Position numbers and translations under genes: made by a program | Part shown: one piece after another, positions 15,274 to 21,757 of the stretch | Numbering within the stretch: the stretch's first letter is position 1 | Layout of the letters: every line of letters begins with the position of its first letter | Notes under the pieces: generated by a model | What the model saw: the letters and a program-made list of their open reading frames with translations, nothing else | Database searches by the model: none | Told to the model about the DNA's origin: nothing | DNA from: Oscillospiraceae bacterium | GTDB taxonomy: Bacteria; Bacillota; Clostridia; Oscillospirales; Ruminococcaceae | Direction: 5' to 3' | NCBI GenBank assembly: GCA_900752435.1 | Contig: CAADVD010000036.1 | Location: forward strand, 1-21,757 | DNA length: 21,757 bases

Positions 15274-16032
15274 TTATAAATATTGATAAATGGTAATAAA
15301 ATAACGATTTTTCTTTGTCATATGAATTTCTTCACCCAAAAGATATTTCCCATATCCGCGGATGGAAATCACATCCTGCGGTTTCAGAAGCAAGCTCGGC
15401 GAATCAGCCAGCAAATAGTTCACCGTCACCTTTCCGGCAGGAATCAATTCCATTGCCTTGGTGCGGCTCAAGCCGGTGGCCAGCGACAGCACGCTGTCCA
15501 AACGAAACGATGCCACTGTACCAGTCAGCGCCTTCAATTTAGGCTCTGCGGCTAACGTCAAGGCATCCGCTGTTTCCACCCGCACGCCAACCCGTCCGAT
15601 TTTTTGCACGTTGGTGCGGATAAATTCCGCTATGGATTCCTGCACCACAATTTCGGCCAGCCCCTCAGTGACATAAATGTCACCCAGCAGCTCCCGCTTA
15701 ATCTGAAGCGCCATCAACGAACCCAATACATCCCGATGGGAAAGTGCGTAATTTTTATGAAACACAAACCGCAGCACCTGCATCGGCCATGCCAGCGCAT
15801 CCGCTTCCATGTAATCCGGATACACCCCGAGCATCTTTCGTTCGGCATAAGCACTGCCGCCCTCGTAAGCATAGCGGGTACAGTGCATCTGGTGCAAAAC
15901 CTCCTCGGCCAGCCGTCTCTGACGGCCATCGAGAAACGAAGAAAACTTCGGATAGCAATAGTTTTCTACGGCTGTCACCATACCGCGCACTTTTGCGCAA
16001 AAAAATTCATCTGCTTTTTCAGCGCTGCTCAT
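15274..16032 (-). CDS. ylmH: YlmH-family S4-domain RNA-binding protein
   Basis: The 252-residue product has the YlmH layout: an N-terminal domain (FLDGRQRRLAEEVL, 33-46), a middle fold with DVLGSLMALQIKRELLGDIYV (101-121), and a C-terminal S4 RNA-binding domain at about 178-235 (RLDSVLSLATGLSRTKAMELIPAGKVTVN). YlmH in Bacillus subtilis associates with the ribosome and has been linked to ribosome quality control of peptidyl-tRNA on 50S subunits; that role is inferred here from family membership. Its ATG directly follows the sepF TAA (stop and start adjoin), and no strong SD is visible, so translation is probably coupled to sepF. Its first 15 bases are identical to those of rluD. Confidence 0.88.
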   Translation of the reverse strand: MSSAEKADEFFCAKVRGMVTAVENYCYPKFSSFLDGRQRRLAEEVLHQMHCTRYAYEGGSAYAERKMLGVYPDYMEADALAWPMQVLRFVFHKNYALSHRDVLGSLMALQIKRELLGDIYVTEGLAEIVVQESIAEFIRTNVQKIGRVGVRVETADALTLAAEPKLKALTGTVASFRLDSVLSLATGLSRTKAMELIPAGKVTVNYLLADSPSLLLKPQDVISIRGYGKYLLGEEIHMTKKNRYFITIYQYL

Positions 16033-16518
16033 TTATTCCATGTATACGCCGCTGTTTTCCAATTCGCCAAGCAAATCGCCCGTCATATCCACATTACTCG
16101 GTGTTGCCACCCAAGTCTTATCGGATACGCGCTGAATTTTACCGTTGTTGGCATAGGCAACGCCGCTCAAAAAGTCCAGCATACGGCGAATCAGCGTATT
16201 GTCAGCTTCTTCCATATTCAGCACCACAGTACGTCTTTCATTGAGATGATCCGCAATGCTTCTTGCTTCATCCATGTGGGAGGGCTTGAGCAAAATCATT
16301 TTTAATTGGTTATCGGCGCGCATGCTGACAACCTTATTTCTCGCAGGCGCGTTGGTCGGATCGCTGTACTCATAACGCGGTTTTCTAAAGTGAGATGCCG
16401 ACGGCTGTTCGTCCGCTTCTTCCTCTTCCGCGTCCATCATCACTTCTTCCTGCTCTTCCTCTTCGTACTCGTCGTCCGGCGCCACAAAAATCTCTCTAAC
16501 TTTATCCAAAAAGCTCAT
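16033..16518 (-). CDS. sepF: Cell division protein SepF
   Basis: SepF (161 aa) anchors and bundles FtsZ at the membrane during septation. The N-terminal amphipathic helix MSFLDKVREIF is the membrane anchor. It is followed by an unusually acidic stretch (residues 15-37, nearly all Glu/Asp with Met) and a basic linker. Residues 71-145 are the SepF core domain: LKMILLKPSHMDEARSIADHL, RTVVLNMEE, FLSGVAYANNGKIQRVSDKTWVATP. The FLSGVAYA segment is the FtsZ/dimer region. GGAGG lies about 10 nt upstream of ATG 16518. It sits between yggS and ylmH, as in many Gram-positives, but the ylmG (YggT-family) gene often found next to it is missing. Confidence 0.93.
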   Translation of the reverse strand: MSFLDKVREIFVAPDDEYEEEEQEEVMMDAEEEEADEQPSASHFRKPRYEYSDPTNAPARNKVVSMRADNQLKMILLKPSHMDEARSIADHLNERRTVVLNMEEADNTLIRRMLDFLSGVAYANNGKIQRVSDKTWVATPSNVDMTGDLLGELENSGVYME

Positions 16519-16552
16519 GAAAAAAATACCTCCATTTATTTTCTAATGAATC

Positions 16553-17260
16553 TTAGATGTTGTAATTCCGTCTGCCAAACAGTGCGGTACCCAGCCGAAT
16601 GATGTTGGAACCATATTCGATGGCCGTCTTGTAATCCGCAGACATACCCATGGACAATATAGACATATCTATATTATCTAATTTTTTATCCTTGATGTCA
16701 ATAAATAATTGCCTTGTATCGCAAAAAAATTTTTCCGACTGCATCACCGGCGGAATGCACATCAGCCCTTTGACGTGCAAATGCGGCAGCTGAGCCAGCT
16801 CCGGCAAAGCATCCCAAAGATCTTCTTTCGCAAAGCCGGACTTGCTTTCTTCCTCTCCAATGTTGACTTCCAGCAGAACGTCCATTGTCCGTCCAGCTTT
16901 GGCGGCACACCGGCCAATCTCCCGTGCCAGCTTCAAAGAAGACACCGACTCAATCATGGTCACCTTATCGATGATGTATTTGACCTTGTTGCTTTGCAGA
17001 TGCCCGATGAAGTGCACCTGCGCCCGCTCCAAGTGGTACGCTTCCTCTTTGGATAGGAATTCCTGCACGCGGTTCTCGCCCAGCAAGTCAATTCCGGCGT
17101 CAATGACCTGATTGATGCGTTCCGGCTCCACCGTTTTGGTGACCGCCATGATGCGAAGCTCTTTTTCCGAACGTCCACATTTATCAAGTGTTTCCCGTAC
17201 TTCTTCCCGAATGCGGCGAAGGTTGTCCAAAGCCGGATCAGCCGATTGGTTTGTTGTCAT
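16553..17260 (-). CDS. yggS: YggS-family PLP homeostasis protein
   Basis: The 235-residue protein is a single TIM-barrel PLP-binding protein (PLPBP/YggS/YlmE) that balances vitamin B6 and amino/keto acid pools; it has no known catalytic reaction. MAVTKTVEPERI (38-49) holds Lys42, the PLP Schiff-base lysine. GENRVQEF (61-68), VHFIGHLQSNKVK (82-94), LEVNIGEEESKSGF (130-143), SMGMSADY (203-210) and RLGTALFGRR (222-231) are the remaining family motifs, all intact. ATG 17260 is chosen over an in-frame ATG at 17290 because AAGGAG lies 9 nt upstream. The start overlaps the 3' end of the HlyD-like gene by 23 nt, indicating coupling. Confidence 0.94.
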   Translation of the reverse strand: MTTNQSADPALDNLRRIREEVRETLDKCGRSEKELRIMAVTKTVEPERINQVIDAGIDLLGENRVQEFLSKEEAYHLERAQVHFIGHLQSNKVKYIIDKVTMIESVSSLKLAREIGRCAAKAGRTMDVLLEVNIGEEESKSGFAKEDLWDALPELAQLPHLHVKGLMCIPPVMQSEKFFCDTRQLFIDIKDKKLDNIDMSILSMGMSADYKTAIEYGSNIIRLGTALFGRRNYNI

Positions 17261-18491
17261 ACAAGTCGTCTCCTTCCAATATGATTTCATCGTACAACTG
17301 CAAATACTCGCTGTCCGAATTGATGGCGCTGATCACATAATCGTCCGTTTCATAAAGAATGTCGATTTTCTTAAAATGCACCACCTGACCCATGCTGATG
17401 TACACACCCGGCTGAGAAATCTGCGTTTCTTTGCCGTTTTCATCGGTTTCCGTTACGGTTTGAATCCGCATGGCCTGTTTGGGAACTTTGATTCCCTTGT
17501 TGGTATCGAATACAATCGAAGGCGTTTCCTGGCGCAAATCCACGACACTGTCGTTCATGCTGTTGCTCTTCAGCAGCAGCACGCTTTTTTCTTCATCGTC
17601 GCGGACAGTCAGCTTTTCCACTGTGGCTTTGATGTCATAACCGCTGCTGTTTGGAAAGCTCAATTGAATCTCGTCGCCCTCTTCCAAGCGGTCGGCTTCC
17701 TTGGTATCAAACTGCGCCAGAAAGTACCAGTCGGTGGAAGTAATCACCTTGCCAATGGCATTTTGCGAGGGACTGACGGGATTTTGAATGAGATTTTCCA
17801 GCATCTCCATCGATGGATCAGCCAGCACCGTTTCGGCCGTCAAAAATTCATAGCCGTCCACCTCACTAGTAAAGTAACCCGAGCTTGGCACTTGAATTTC
17901 CGTTCCCGGAGCGGACAGCTGACTTTCCATGGAGGCAATGGCATTGTTCAGCGCTTCAATTTGGGAAGCGAAGCTGATTTCCGGATTGAGCACAATCTGC
18001 TGACGGAGCATCTGTTCCAAAAATGCGTTCTCCGTCGAATCACTCTGAGAAAAATCGTTCCGGGTCACTTGTTCCACAAACTCGACCTGCTGATCTTTGA
18101 TGTTGCTGACAACATTCTGTGTATTGGCACTGATGGTCGCTTTTTTCGCCTCCAAATTATTCAGCAAAGTCACCTGTGCTTTTTCTTGAGCAATCTTCTC
18201 ACTGGTTTCCACATCGGCAACGTTGGCATACACCGTTGCCACCGTCGTGCCGCCGACGACTTTTTTGGAAGAACTCTTTTCGTATTTGACAATTCCGCCG
18301 GAGGTATTTTCCATCACCTGTTCCTGCTTAATGGCGATGCCTTCAATTTCTATTTGATCTGTAAAATTATGTATCAGCGCCACTTCTGTCTGGTAAGGCG
18401 TATACGCAAACATATACACCTGATAGCCGAAATAAATCACGGCAAACACCGACAGCACCACGCCGACAATTTTCAACATAACTGAATTCAT
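17238..18491 (-). CDS. HlyD-like membrane-anchored protein of the division cluster
   Basis: The 417-residue product is a HlyD/membrane-fusion-like protein of unknown role. A single N-terminal transmembrane helix spans about residues 6-28 (LKIVGVVLSVFAVIYFGYQV). Two half-lipoyl-like strands appear at about 62-90 (NTSGGIVKYEKSSSKKVVGGTTVATVY) and 202-215 (PSSGYFTSEVDGYE), separated by an Asn/Gln/Glu-rich helical hairpin (95-195). A beta-barrel-like region follows at 245-345, including DRLEEGDEIQLSFP and GIKVPKQAMRIQ, and the C-terminal domain includes VYISMGQVVHFKKIDILYE. Most HlyD proteins pair with an ABC transporter or an outer-membrane channel; none is nearby. ATG 18491 (AGGGG about 8 nt upstream, 10 nt after the hfq stop) is chosen over an upstream ATG inside hfq. 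It lies between hfq and yggS-sepF, which suggests a cell-envelope or division role; this is inference. Confidence 0.8.
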   Translation of the reverse strand: MNSVMLKIVGVVLSVFAVIYFGYQVYMFAYTPYQTEVALIHNFTDQIEIEGIAIKQEQVMENTSGGIVKYEKSSSKKVVGGTTVATVYANVADVETSEKIAQEKAQVTLLNNLEAKKATISANTQNVVSNIKDQQVEFVEQVTRNDFSQSDSTENAFLEQMLRQQIVLNPEISFASQIEALNNAIASMESQLSAPGTEIQVPSSGYFTSEVDGYEFLTAETVLADPSMEMLENLIQNPVSPSQNAIGKVITSTDWYFLAQFDTKEADRLEEGDEIQLSFPNSSGYDIKATVEKLTVRDDEEKSVLLLKSNSMNDSVVDLRQETPSIVFDTNKGIKVPKQAMRIQTVTETDENGKETQISQPGVYISMGQVVHFKKIDILYETDDYVISAINSDSEYLQLYDEIILEGDDLYDNKPIG

Positions 18492-18501
18492 CCAACCGCC
18501 C

Positions 18502-18741
18502 CTAGCTGCCGGATTCCACAGCGTCCAAAACCGACACCGGTTTGGACGGAACAATTGTGGAAACTGCATGCTTGTATACTAAATTTTGTTTTCCATCGCA
18601 ATCCAAAATAATGACATAGCTGTCAAACCCACGCACAATGCCTTTAAACTGAAATCCATTCATTAAGAAAATGGTCAGCGGCACGCGGTCTTTTCGCGCC
18701 TGATTTAAAAAGACGTCCTGAAGATTCATGTTTTTCATCAT
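18502..18741 (-). CDS. hfq: RNA chaperone Hfq
   Basis: Hfq (79 aa) is a hexameric Sm-like protein that pairs small RNAs with mRNAs and binds A-rich and U-rich RNA. The N-terminal helix contains LQDVFLNQARKD. Sm1 is VPLTIFLMNGFQFKGIVRGFDSYVIIL, with Gln/Asn-type RNA contacts; Sm2 includes LVYKHAVSTIVP, the conserved YKHA-S motif. The C-terminus is short, as is usual for Bacillota. Two ATGs are tandem at 18741 and 18738; AAGGA lies 5 nt from the first and 8 nt from the second, so the second may be the main start. It lies downstream of mutL-miaA, the widespread miaA-hfq order, and upstream of the HlyD-like gene. Confidence 0.96.
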   Translation of the reverse strand: MMKNMNLQDVFLNQARKDRVPLTIFLMNGFQFKGIVRGFDSYVIILDCDGKQNLVYKHAVSTIVPSKPVSVLDAVESGS

Positions 18742-18828
18742 GACATTCCTTTCTGAGTCAACATGGAATATGGCTGCTGCAACAACGGCTGGAAAGCGCT
18801 TTCACGCGATAATTCCCATAACTCCGTT

Positions 18829-18837
18829 ATTATATCA
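18829..18837 (-). promoter_or_regulatory. Extended -10 promoter for hfq
   Basis: On the reverse strand TG (18837-18836), one base, then a perfect TATAAT (18834-18829) forms an extended -10. No -35 at the right distance is convincing. It starts 11 nt past the miaA stop (18848) and would give a leader of about 80 nt before hfq, so hfq and downstream genes could be transcribed apart from mutL-miaA. Confidence 0.5.
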
Positions 18838-18847
18838 TGTTATTTTA

Positions 18848-19789
18848 TCATATATTTGTGAAAGTTTCTACATATTTTTGAGATTTTTTTATGACAGAGC
18901 AAAAATCTGTCTCTTCATCGGGATAAATCCAGTGAATCCGCCCATCCCGCCGAAACCAAGTGAGCTGACGTTTGGCGTAACGGCGGGATTCCTGCTTCAC
19001 TTTTTCCAGACAGTCACCAAGCTCGGCTTCTCCCTGCAAATACGGCACCAATTCTTTGTAGCCAATGGCGTTGTAAGCCGTTTTGAGATTACCGGATTCG
19101 TAAACGCGCCGTACCTCGTCGAGCAAACCGGCTTCCACCATAAGGTCTACCCGTCTGTTGATGCGGTCATACAGCGTTTGGCGTTCGCGGTAGTTTAGGC
19201 CAATGATGCAAACGTCATACGGCGATTCCTCCAAGCGGCTTCGGCGCTTCTGCTCCGTCATGGTTAAGCCGGTCGCTTCGTAAATCTCCACGGCACGCAC
19301 CACACGCACCAGATTGTTCGGGTGAATCCACGCCGCACTTTCCGGATCAATTTGGCAAAGGTAGTCGTACAGCCGCTTTCCGCCATCCAGCTTCGCTTCC
19401 GCGTACAGCCGCTCACGCAGCGCACCGTCGTGCTCAATCTCCGAAAAATTCACATGATCGATCAACGAGTTGATGTACAAGCCCGTTCCGCCAGCCACAA
19501 TTGGCAGATTGCCGCGCGCGGCAATCTCGGCAATGCGCGCACGGGCAAGGGTGACGAAATCAGAAACGGAAAACTCCTCGCTCAGCGGCAAAAAATCCAC
19601 CAAATGATGCGGTACACCATCCATCTCTTCCACCGTCGGTTTCGCTGTGGCGATGCTCATCTCCCGATACACCTGCATGCTGTCCGCCGAAATCACCTCG
19701 CCGCTGTTTTTCTTAGCCAGCTCCACGGCGAGCTTTGTCTTGCCCGATGCCGTCGGGCCGACCACAACCACCAGCTTTGTCTTTTCCAT
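18848..19789 (-). CDS. miaA: tRNA dimethylallyltransferase
   Basis: MiaA (313 aa) transfers a dimethylallyl group to adenosine 37 of tRNAs that read UNN codons, improving decoding. The P-loop GPTASGKT is at residues 11-18, DSMQVYR at 36-42 holds the conserved Asp, GGTGLY is at 100-105, AIGYKEL at 241-247 and YAKRQLTWFRRD at 271-282; all are family motifs. The length is normal. ATG 19789 is selected over an in-frame codon at 19870 because the P-loop then sits in the usual place, and GGGGGA lies just upstream. It follows mutL by 46 nt and precedes hfq by about 106 nt, with no terminator seen between. Confidence 0.95.
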   Translation of the reverse strand: MEKTKLVVVVGPTASGKTKLAVELAKKNSGEVISADSMQVYREMSIATAKPTVEEMDGVPHHLVDFLPLSEEFSVSDFVTLARARIAEIAARGNLPIVAGGTGLYINSLIDHVNFSEIEHDGALRERLYAEAKLDGGKRLYDYLCQIDPESAAWIHPNNLVRVVRAVEIYEATGLTMTEQKRRSRLEESPYDVCIIGLNYRERQTLYDRINRRVDLMVEAGLLDEVRRVYESGNLKTAYNAIGYKELVPYLQGEAELGDCLEKVKQESRRYAKRQLTWFRRDGRIHWIYPDEETDFCSVIKKSQKYVETFTNI

Positions 19790-19835
19790 GCTTCCCCCGT
19801 TCCCATTCAACCTGTTTGACAACCTCCAAACAAGC

Positions 19836-21757
19836 CTATTGCAATCGTCCAAATTTCCGTTCGATTTCATGCCGCGTCATGGTGATGCCGACCGGCCGAC
19901 CATGCGGACAATGCCGGATTTTACTGTCAAGATACACCTGCTCCACCAACGCTTCCAGTTCCTCCAAGGTGTTGTCGGCATTGGCTTTGATGGCCGCACG
20001 GCAAGCCATGGAATGCAGCAAATCTTCAAATACCTCCGGCGTAATCTCCATCTTGCAGGCACGAATATTTTGCAGCATATCCTGCACCACCGCCGCCAAA
20101 TCATAGCGATGCAGAACAAGCGGCGCTTCCAGTACGGTCACCGCACCGGCATCGTTCGTCCCAAAGCGAAAGCCGTATTCCGCCAAACGCTCCCGATTTT
20201 CCTCCACCGCATCGCGTTCTCCCACCGACAGCGACAGCACCAGCGGTGACAGCAAAATCTGACTTTCATGCAGCCGCACGCTCGCTTTCAATTGCTCAAA
20301 CAAAATCCGTTCGTGTGCGGCGTGCTTGTCGATCATCACAAACACATCATTGGCTTCAAACAAAATATAAGTCTTAAACAATTCGCCAATCATTTTGATA
20401 CGCATTGGTTCCGGCGTTTCTTCGGGTGCAACGGCAGAAACCGGAGCCGGCGATTTCATTGCCGGTTCTTCCTTTTTGGTAAAGGAGGTGCTGTCCAAAA
20501 ACTGAAACGCATCCTCTTCCTCCTCCGGCTTTTGTATCGATGATACAAGAGATTCCGTCGCAACAACCGGCTGAGGTGTTGTGCGGTATTCCAAAGCAGG
20601 ACTATTCAGCGGTACTTTTTTGTCACCAGCAAACTGCTTTTGATAATCCTGTGCGCTGATGTGCAGAAAGCGCTCCTTTGGCTGACTGGACGCACTGGAC
20701 TTCGCTGGCGCTTCGCTCAAATTCATCTGCACCGCCTTTTGCTCCGGTTCGGGCAGAATCTGCTTGGAAACAAACGTCCTCGGTTCGTTGACATCCGTCT
20801 TCAAAATATCCGCCTGCGTCAGCGCGGATTTGACCGCAAAATAAACGGCCTCAAACACGGCCTTTTCGTTGACAAACCGCACTTCGACCTTCGCCGGATG
20901 CACGTTGACGTCCACCTGCGTATAATCCATACGCAGTTTCAGCACACAACCCGGAAACTTCGACACCATAATGGAATTTTTATACGCTTCCTCCAGCGAC
21001 ACCAAGCAGGTGCGCGACTTGACATAGCGGTCATTGACAAAAAAGTGCTGCATCGCGCGGTTGGAACGGCAAAAAGACGGCTTGCTCACATACCCCTCCA
21101 CCTGAACGCCACGGTAATCGTAATGCACCTCCATCAGCGAAGCGGCAAACTCCTTGCCCAGCACCGCATAAATGGCCGACAACAGCTTGCCGTCTCCGGC
21201 GGTGAGAAGCACCTGTTTGTTGTCCTTCACCAGTTTAAAGGAAATCTCCGGATGCGACAGCGCAATTTTTTCCACAATGCCCTGAATCGCATTGCCCTCG
21301 GAGGTGTCCTTTTTGAGAAATTTCAGCCGCGCCGGTACATTGTAGAATAAGCTGCGCACCAAAATGGTCGTCCCATCCGGACAACCGGCGTCGGACAGCT
21401 CCACCGTTTCGCCGCCGTGCACCACCATGCGCGTTCCAAACGCTTCCTCCCTAGTCTTGGTCAGCAATTCCACTTTTGCCACCGCCGCAATGGATGCCAG
21501 CGCCTCCCCACGAAAGCCCAGCGTAGCAATGTGATCCAAATCCAGTTCACTGTGCACCTTGCTCGTTGCATGGCGCAAAAACGCCACCGGTACATCCTCT
21601 TTTTCAAAGCCGCTGCCATTGTCCGTGATGCGGATGAACGAAATGCCGCCGCCCTTGATTTCCACTGTAATGGCGGTGGCGCCCGCATCAATGGCGTTTT
21701 CGAGCAGTTCCTTGACAATGGATGCCGGGCGTTCAATCCCCTCGCCCGCCGCAATCA
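19836..21757 (-). CDS. mutL: DNA mismatch repair protein MutL (5' end outside window)
   Basis: The frame is open to the right edge, so the first ~20 residues are outside the window; 639 residues are visible (numbered from the first visible codon). The GHL ATPase motifs are ERPASIVKELLENAIDAGA (8-26), DNGSG (45-49), ATSK (63-66) and GFRGEA (80-85). A Pro/Ser/Ala/Glu-rich linker spans about 320-440. The C-terminal endonuclease motif is DKHAAHERILFE at about 476-487 (usual form DQHAx2Ex4E, here with Lys for Gln), followed by ACRAAI, CPHGRP and FGRLQ, so the protein should nick DNA, as expected for a species without MutH. At residues 1-7 the reading is IAAGEGI where the family has IAAGEV[IV]. miaA follows by 46 nt. 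mutS is probably upstream of the window. Confidence 0.95.
   Translation of the reverse strand, partial: IAAGEGIERPASIVKELLENAIDAGATAITVEIKGGGISFIRITDNGSGFEKEDVPVAFLRHATSKVHSELDLDHIATLGFRGEALASIAAVAKVELLTKTREEAFGTRMVVHGGETVELSDAGCPDGTTILVRSLFYNVPARLKFLKKDTSEGNAIQGIVEKIALSHPEISFKLVKDNKQVLLTAGDGKLLSAIYAVLGKEFAASLMEVHYDYRGVQVEGYVSKPSFCRSNRAMQHFFVNDRYVKSRTCLVSLEEAYKNSIMVSKFPGCVLKLRMDYTQVDVNVHPAKVEVRFVNEKAVFEAVYFAVKSALTQADILKTDVNEPRTFVSKQILPEPEQKAVQMNLSEAPAKSSASSQPKERFLHISAQDYQKQFAGDKKVPLNSPALEYRTTPQPVVATESLVSSIQKPEEEEDAFQFLDSTSFTKKEEPAMKSPAPVSAVAPEETPEPMRIKMIGELFKTYILFEANDVFVMIDKHAAHERILFEQLKASVRLHESQILLSPLVLSLSVGERDAVEENRERLAEYGFRFGTNDAGAVTVLEAPLVLHRYDLAAVVQDMLQNIRACKMEITPEVFEDLLHSMACRAAIKANADNTLEELEALVEQVYLDSKIRHCPHGRPVGITMTRHEIERKFGRLQ

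Noticed and set aside
14329..15279. Forward open frame of 316 codons opposite divIVA
   Set aside because: Cys/Phe/Arg-rich composition mirrors Ala/Lys/Glu codons of the DivIVA coiled coil; no start signals.
17112..18485. Forward open frame of 457 codons opposite the HlyD-like gene and yggS
   Set aside because: It lies antisense to two well-supported genes, has no SD, and its translation is His/Phe/Arg-rich and low in structure, as expected for a codon-bias shadow.

Overview
The window looks like a chromosomal segment of an anaerobic, low-to-mid-GC Bacillota of class Clostridia, most like the Ruminococcaceae/Oscillospiraceae group. This is inferred from gene content and order. It carries a complete six-gene Rnf complex, a Clostridia-type run of division and translation genes (hfq, HlyD-like, yggS, sepF, ylmH, divIVA, ileS), strong AGGAGG-type ribosome binding sites and near-consensus sigma-A promoters. 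No phage, transposon, CRISPR, tRNA or rRNA was seen. It reads as ordinary core genome rather than an accessory island.

Layout. At 1-1724 three forward genes: the 3' end of a putative amidase-domain gene, a hotdog acyl-CoA thioesterase, and a serine-rich lipoprotein of unknown function with its own promoter and terminator. At 1849-3288 (reverse) a secreted cell-wall protein with four SH3b repeats and a CHAP hydrolase domain. At 3676-4794 (forward) pheA, a chorismate mutase-prephenate dehydratase-ACT fusion with its own promoter. A bidirectional terminator separates it from the convergent rnfCDGEAB operon (9690 down to 4847), whose genes overlap or nearly abut. At 9918-21757 a long reverse run: mutL (5' end outside the window), miaA, hfq, a HlyD-like membrane protein, yggS, sepF, ylmH, divIVA, ileS, lspA and rluD.

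How the genes work together. The rnf operon should encode the membrane ferredoxin:NAD+ oxidoreductase that couples electron transfer to ion pumping. The reverse run joins DNA mismatch repair and tRNA modification (mutL, miaA), RNA chaperoning (hfq), cell division and polar growth (sepF, divIVA), ribosome-linked RNA binding (ylmH, rluD), isoleucyl-tRNA charging (ileS) and lipoprotein maturation (lspA). From hfq to ileS the gaps are at most 34 nt and two neighbours overlap or abut, so co-transcription is likely, with an extended -10 promoter just upstream of hfq. A hairpin after ileS may separate or attenuate lspA-rluD. A hairpin with a U-tract closes the run after rluD.

The least understood parts are the HlyD-like protein embedded in the division cluster, the lipoprotein at 1032-1724, the four-cysteine tail of RnfE, and the absence of room for a T-box in front of ileS. 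I found no clear undescribed multi-gene system.
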